64,000 bases of DNA from JAPLST01 sp964397565 (GTDB taxonomy: Bacteria > Auribacterota > UBA3054 > JAPLST01), in contig CAYNJC010000002.1 of NCBI GenBank assembly GCA_964397565.1, positions 135,390 to 199,389 of the forward strand, given 5' to 3'. Positions 60,317-64,000 of this stretch are shown here, one piece after another (position 1 is the first letter of the stretch; each line of letters opens with the position of its first letter). The notes under the pieces are model-generated. The model was given only the letters and a program-made list of their open reading frames with translations, ran no database searches and had not been told where the DNA came from. Made by a program: the position numbers and the translations under genes.

Positions 60317-61990
60317 ATGTCCATTCCCACCACCATGCCCGCCTGGCGCCTGTTCGGCGCCGGCATGGACAAATTCGGCGACCACGGCAAGACCAGTAGC
60401 GTGCCCGTGCCACAGCCCAACGACGATCAACTGCTGATGCACGTCGAGGCGATCGGCCTGTGCTTTTCGGACGTGAAACTGATCAAGGCCGGCGAGCAGC
60501 ACCCGCGCGTGATCGTGCCCGACCTGGCCAAGCAGCCGCTGATCCCCGGCCACGAGGCGGTCTTGCGCGTGGTCAAGGTCGGCAAGAATCTGTGCGCTGC
60601 GTTTGCCATTGGCCAGCGCTTCATTATTCAAGCCGATGTTTATGTGCACGGCCAAAATCGCGCCTATGGGTATGCGATTGATGGCGGCATGGCACAGTAC
60701 AGTTTGATGACCGACCCGATCCTGCGTGGTGACGCGGGCTGCTATCTGCTGCCGATTTCCGAGAAGCTGTCGGCGGCCGAGGCGGCCTTGATCGAGCCGT
60801 GGACTTGCGTCATCGCCGCGTATCGCATTCCGCTGCGCAGCACTATGCTGGCTGGCGGCGTGCTGAAAGTCATCGGTGACGGGCGGCCTGCGCAACTCAC
60901 ATTCGGCGCGGCGCTCGGGCCGGGCCACACGCCGGCGCGCATTATCGGTGTGAATCTGCATAAGAACCTGGCCGACGAATTGCAGCGCCTGGCGCGGCAC
61001 CACGGCAGCGCGTTTGAGACATGCGCCACCAGCGATGAGATGGCGGATGACCTGATCATCACCGGACAGCACGACAACGCGGTGCTCGAGCAGCTTGTCA
61101 CGCGCTTGAACAAAGGCGCCGTCTGTTGCCTGGTCGGCGACCACTATCGCGGCCGGCGCATTACGCTCGACATCGGGCGGATTCATTATCAAGCCTGGCG
61201 CTTTGTCGGCACGCCCGCTGGTGATGTCGGCGCGGCCTACGCGCGCAATGTGCGCTGCACGCTGCAGCCGGGCGGCACGGTTTGGTTCCCGGGCGGCGCG
61301 GGCGCGATGGGCCAGATGCACGTGCAATTGGCGCTGGAGCAGGAGCAGCCGCCGCGCAAGATTATCGTGACCGATGTGGACGACACGCGCCTGGCGAAAC
61401 TGGCCGTGCGCCTGCAGCGCAAGGCGGCGGCAAAGGAAATTGAGTTTGTCACTCTCAATCCGAAAAACTGCGCGAGCCCGGCCGCGTTTGACGAGCAACT
61501 GCGCGCACAGGCGCCGGCCGGCTTTGATGACATTGTCATGCTGGTGCCAGTGCCGGCCGTGATCGGCGACAGCGCGCGATTCCTCGGCCCGAATGGACTG
61601 ATGAACATTTTCGCCGGCGTGCCGGCCGGCAGCGGCGCGACGGTCGACTTGGGCGGCATCGTCGAGCGCGGCCATCGTTATGTCGGCTCGAGTGGCTCAA
61701 GCATTGACGACTTGAAGTACACCCTGGCGATGACCGAGGCCCGCACGCTCGAGCCGGCCTACGCGCTGGCGGCAGTCGGCGGGATGAATGCGCTGAAGGA
61801 CGGCATCGAGGGCGTCATGACGGCGCGCTATCCGGGCAAGACGGTGATTTATCCGCACGCGCTGGACATGCCGTTGACGCCGGTCGATGAGCTTGAGACG
61901 ATCTGCCCAGGCGCCGGCAAGCTGCTTGAGCACGGCGAGATTCTGACCAAGAAGGCCGAAGACAAGCTGCGCGCGCGCTGGGAGCGCTGA
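60317..61990 (+). CDS. Long zinc-type alcohol/polyol dehydrogenase (MDR family)
   Basis: 557 residues, about 200 longer than ordinary medium-chain dehydrogenases. N-terminal GroES-like domain with the catalytic-zinc Cys in GLCFSDVKLIKAG and the His-Glu in IPGHEAVL. A segment of about 150 residues (GDGRPAQLTFGAALGPGH to CCLVGDHYRGRRITLDIGRIHYQAW) is inserted before the nucleotide-binding loop WFPGGAGAMGQMHVQLAL (about residue 325), which is followed by KIIVTDVDDTRLAKLA. Members of this long form act on sugar alcohols or sugar phosphates (sorbose-1-phosphate reductase type). The substrate here is unknown. The ATG has heptamers and no Shine-Dalgarno. Confidence 0.8.
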   Translation: MSIPTTMPAWRLFGAGMDKFGDHGKTSSVPVPQPNDDQLLMHVEAIGLCFSDVKLIKAGEQHPRVIVPDLAKQPLIPGHEAVLRVVKVGKNLCAAFAIGQRFIIQADVYVHGQNRAYGYAIDGGMAQYSLMTDPILRGDAGCYLLPISEKLSAAEAALIEPWTCVIAAYRIPLRSTMLAGGVLKVIGDGRPAQLTFGAALGPGHTPARIIGVNLHKNLADELQRLARHHGSAFETCATSDEMADDLIITGQHDNAVLEQLVTRLNKGAVCCLVGDHYRGRRITLDIGRIHYQAWRFVGTPAGDVGAAYARNVRCTLQPGGTVWFPGGAGAMGQMHVQLALEQEQPPRKIIVTDVDDTRLAKLAVRLQRKAAAKEIEFVTLNPKNCASPAAFDEQLRAQAPAGFDDIVMLVPVPAVIGDSARFLGPNGLMNIFAGVPAGSGATVDLGGIVERGHRYVGSSGSSIDDLKYTLAMTEARTLEPAYALAAVGGMNALKDGIEGVMTARYPGKTVIYPHALDMPLTPVDELETICPGAGKLLEHGEILTKKAEDKLRARWER

Positions 61991-61992
61991 GA

Positions 61993-62020
61993 TTGGACGG
62001 CTGACGGTTGACACTTGTTG
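61993..62020. repeat. Degenerate heptamer array (4 units) after the dehydrogenase gene
   Basis: TTGGACG, GCTGACG, GTTGACA, CTTGTTG, beginning 2 bases after the stop. No forward gene follows; the next gene is on the minus strand. Confidence 0.55.
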
Positions 62021-62105
62021 CCGCAGATGGGACTTCAAGTGGCATGAGACGGTTGCCGTGCGTTCAGCAATGCGTGGTAGTGCGCGCCATGCTCGGTCAG
62101 CCGGC

Positions 62106-62789
62106 TCACATGCTTGACGCACGAAAGTAGCAGTGGCGGCGCGCCTGGTCCGTCAATAGCCAATACGTCCATCCGCTATCGGCCGGCGCGCTGTAGTACT
62201 CCCTGAGCGGGCCCCAGTCTTTGACTGATGGCCAGGCGAAAGTTGCGCCCATCGTGCGCGTTGTGTTGGTGTAATACAGAATTATGTCGCAAGAGGCATC
62301 GGGCTGTGTCGCATCAAGCTCTGATTCATCATAGGCACGCGTTGCCAGGAGCTGTGAAAACTGCGCGGGGTCAATTTCAAAGTACATGAGACTATCATGA
62401 TCAAAGGCCGGCGCGTACCACACTTTGAGATTGGTCACACTACTGGGCATGGGCGATGCCACGAGTTCTTCGAAGATAGTCTTGACGTTGTGCGGGTTCG
62501 TGATCCACAACGGGACTGACCAACCGAGGATGACCAAGACGGGTGCCAGCAGCCACAGCGTGAGAAACCGCCGCCACTTGCGCCAATAGTACAGAGCAAA
62601 CACCGCCAGACTGTACGGCAGGACGGTGAACAACCACAACAGCCCGACTATCGTCGCGCCAAAGCTGAAGCCCCGCCAGTGGTCAGACCAACGCAGAGCT
62701 TGATCGGTACCCATGCTGACCACTAGCAGCACAAAGCCAAGCAGCAATACCAGAATGAAGTGCAGTAGCCTGCGTGTGTTCGCGGTCAT
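62106..62789 (-). CDS. Small membrane protein of unknown function
   Basis: 227 residues from ATG 62789 (GGGGGA upstream); ATG 62801 is an alternative. Three hydrophobic segments in the first 110 residues (FILVLLLGFVLLVVSMG, GATIVGLLWLFTVLPYSLAVFALYY, LTLWLLAPVLVILGWSVPLWI) are followed by a soluble part of about 115 residues with KVWYAPAFDHDSLMYFEIDPAQF. Family not recognised. It lies 17 bases downstream of tag on the same strand and may be cotranscribed. Confidence 0.65.
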   Translation of the reverse strand: MTANTRRLLHFILVLLLGFVLLVVSMGTDQALRWSDHWRGFSFGATIVGLLWLFTVLPYSLAVFALYYWRKWRRFLTLWLLAPVLVILGWSVPLWITNPHNVKTIFEELVASPMPSSVTNLKVWYAPAFDHDSLMYFEIDPAQFSQLLATRAYDESELDATQPDASCDIILYYTNTTRTMGATFAWPSVKDWGPLREYYSAPADSGWTYWLLTDQARRHCYFRASSM

Positions 62790-62806
62790 ATTGTCCCCCA
62801 TCTCAA

Positions 62807-63397
62807 TTATGAAGCCGTCTTATTTCGCGCCAATGCCCGAATCTCCGCGTGCCGGAAGCAACTGACGACGTGATCGTTGACCATGCCGACGGCCTGCATG
62901 AAGGCATAGCAAATGGTCGGCCCGACGAACTTGAAGCCGCGCTGTTTCAGGGCCTTGCTCATCAGGGCTGACTGTTCCGTGGCGGCGGGCAGTTCGCGCA
63001 AGGAGGTCCAGGCATTCTGCCGGGGCACGTTATCCACGAAGTGCCAGAGAAACGCACTGAAGGAGCCGCCATCTTTGATGATGTCCAGCATGCCGCGGGC
63101 GTTTTGAATGGCCGCTTCAATCTTGCGGCGGTTGCGGACGATGCCCGGGTCCGCCAACAATCGTTGAATGTCCGCCTCGGTATAGGCGGCGACTTTCTGC
63201 GGGTCGAAGCCGTGAAATGCCCGCCGGTAGTTGTCTTGCTTGCGCAGGATGGTCAACCAGCTCAGGCCTGCCTGCGCGCCATCCAGGACCAGCTTTTCGA
63301 ACAGGCGGTGGTCGTCGTGCACCGGCACGCCCCATTCGTGGTCGTGATACGCGACATACAGCGGATCGCTGCCGCACCATGTGCATCTGCATTGCAT
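62807..63397 (-). CDS. tag: DNA-3-methyladenine glycosylase I
   Basis: 196 residues. Excises 3-methyladenine from alkylated DNA. Closely follows E. coli Tag: MQCRCTWCGSDPLYVAYHDHEWG, FEKLVLDGAQAGLSWLTILRK (catalytic Glu region), NYRRAFHGFDPQKVAAY, SKALKQRGFKFVGPTICYAFMQA and the zinc-site MVNDHVVSCFRH. ATG 63397 is chosen for conservation and because it lies 7 bases after a -10 box, so the mRNA may be leaderless; the longer frame to 63484 is not conserved. Confidence 0.93.
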   Translation of the reverse strand: MQCRCTWCGSDPLYVAYHDHEWGVPVHDDHRLFEKLVLDGAQAGLSWLTILRKQDNYRRAFHGFDPQKVAAYTEADIQRLLADPGIVRNRRKIEAAIQNARGMLDIIKDGGSFSAFLWHFVDNVPRQNAWTSLRELPAATEQSALMSKALKQRGFKFVGPTICYAFMQAVGMVNDHVVSCFRHAEIRALARNKTAS

Positions 63398-63404
63398 CGG
63401 TGAA

Positions 63405-63413
63405 ATTATAGCA
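63405..63413 (-). promoter_or_regulatory. tag promoter (extended -10, leaderless)
   Basis: Minus strand TGC-TATAAT, with -10 at 63410-63405 and the TGC at 63413-63411; no good -35. The tag ATG at 63397 begins 7 bases downstream, at the expected transcription start. Confidence 0.6.
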
Positions 63414-63484
63414 ATTATTGCCGTGCGCAGGTGGCGTTCCATGCTCGGCACGCCACGGCTTCTTTGGGGATTTTCGCAGGGCAT

Positions 63485-63513
63485 TTGACATTGGGCGTTT
63501 GATTTGATATTAT
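63485..63513 (+). promoter_or_regulatory. Promoter of tRNA-Thr and probably tuf
   Basis: TTGACA (63485-63490), 17-base spacer, TATTAT (63508-63513). Predicted start near 63520, about 59 bases before the tRNA. Confidence 0.75.
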
Positions 63514-63578
63514 ATACGGCTGTTTAGCAAACTCTCGCGTGCAAGAACGCCATGGGATGGTGTTTTGTCGCATTGTTT

Positions 63579-63654
<76 letters not shown>

Positions 63655-63780
63655 TCCGGCTCTGCACGCGGCAGGCGGCCGCACCGGAGCGAGCATGGCA
63701 GCAACGACTTGTTTTGTGCGTAGTGTGGCGCGGTGGTCCGCTGACCGCCCGCCGAAGGAACCATTCACTTGGAGCTTGAC

Positions 63781-64000
63781 ATGGCTAAGGAAATATTTCA
63801 GAGGACGAAACCGCACGTCAACGTGGGCACGATCGGCCACATTGATCACGGCAAATCAACCTTGACGGCAGCCCTGACGAAAGTGCTGGCGGAAAAAGGT
63901 TTTGCGAAATTCACGCCGTATTCGGAAGTCACCAAGGCCAGCACTTCGCAGGGCTTCCGTAACGACATGAAGACCGTCACGATTGCGACCTCGCATGTCG
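63781..64000 (+). CDS. tuf: Elongation factor Tu, N-terminal part
   Basis: The first 73 codons are in the window; the gene runs off the end. MAKEIFQRTKPHVNVGTIGH, then the P-loop HIDHGKSTLTAALTK, identify EF-Tu, the GTPase that brings aminoacyl-tRNA to the ribosome. The stretch from residue 45 to 73 (YSEVTKASTSQGFRNDMKTVTIATSHV-like) departs from the usual PEEKARGITIATAHVEY form: the switch I RGITI is replaced by KTVTI. I recall the same replacement in planctomycete EF-Tu, so this supports a PVC origin. Thr in the P-loop GKT is Ser here. It is 126 bases after tRNA-Thr, probably cotranscribed. Confidence 0.93.
   Translation, partial: MAKEIFQRTKPHVNVGTIGHIDHGKSTLTAALTKVLAEKGFAKFTPYSEVTKASTSQGFRNDMKTVTIATSHV

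Overview
The window is GC-rich bacterial chromosome, densely coded on both strands, with no rRNA, CRISPR array, phage genes or transposase. It probably comes from the PVC superphylum, most likely Kiritimatiellota or Lentisphaerota. Three things point there: the EF-Tu start at 63781 has the planctomycete-like G1-to-switch-I region (ETKTVTI-type, here MKTVTIATSHV, instead of RGITI); a secreted M28 peptidase ends in a PEP-CTERM sorting signal; and the mix of a B12-dependent ribonucleotide reductase with a saccharolytic and flavin-based redox gene set fits. This placement is inference.

Layout. 1-14.3 kb (+): end of nrdJ, a repeat-domain surface protein, a very large membrane protein, a LOG-family protein, a pterin operon (queD-folE) running into two LolA-like or lipoprotein genes and rlmN, a Cys-rich unknown, then an unknown gene paired with a left-handed beta-helix sugar-nucleotide-type protein. 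14.7-21.9 kb (-): serA, M28 peptidase, agmatine deiminase, two SPFH proteins. 22.3-22.8 kb: a DinJ-YafQ toxin-antitoxin pair inside a 42-bp inverted repeat. 23.3-29.9 kb (-): Cus/Czc metal efflux pump, adaptor and a Cys-rich secreted protein. 30-32.3 kb: a BON-like secreted protein and three tandem secreted paralogues. 32.4-38.5 kb (-): a hox/hnd-like redox operon with NuoE, a lone HATPase, a Cys-less ferredoxin-like protein, a NuoF-GltD fusion, HoxU and HoxY, but no hydrogenase large subunit. 39.1-42.7 kb (+): NtrB/NtrC-like two-component pair and lgt, bracketed by a 166-bp inverted repeat. 42.9-52 kb (+): lacZ, hisD-def-8-oxoguanine deaminase, an orphan FAD subunit, a lipoprotein and RhuM. 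52.4-59.7 kb (+): DeoR regulator, then a pyruvate-dehydrogenase-type operon (fused E1, E2, E3) interrupted by a toxin-antitoxin pair and by an XPF/ERCC4-type nuclease. 59.8-63.4 kb: BrnT-BrnA, a long zinc-type dehydrogenase, a membrane protein and tag. 63.5-64 kb: tRNA-Thr(GGT) and the start of tuf.

The most striking unexplained signal is a set of degenerate 7-base-period arrays (about a dozen, 4-9 units each) that fill gaps between genes. At seven genes they run to within a few bases of the start codon, and those genes have no visible Shine-Dalgarno sequence. The heptamer sequence differs from array to array while the 7-base period is kept. Several other genes (queD, the histidine kinase, tag) have a -10 box so close to the ATG that their mRNAs should be leaderless. 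Small intergenic inverted or direct repeats bracket the DinJ-YafQ, two-component/lgt and ERCC4 segments.
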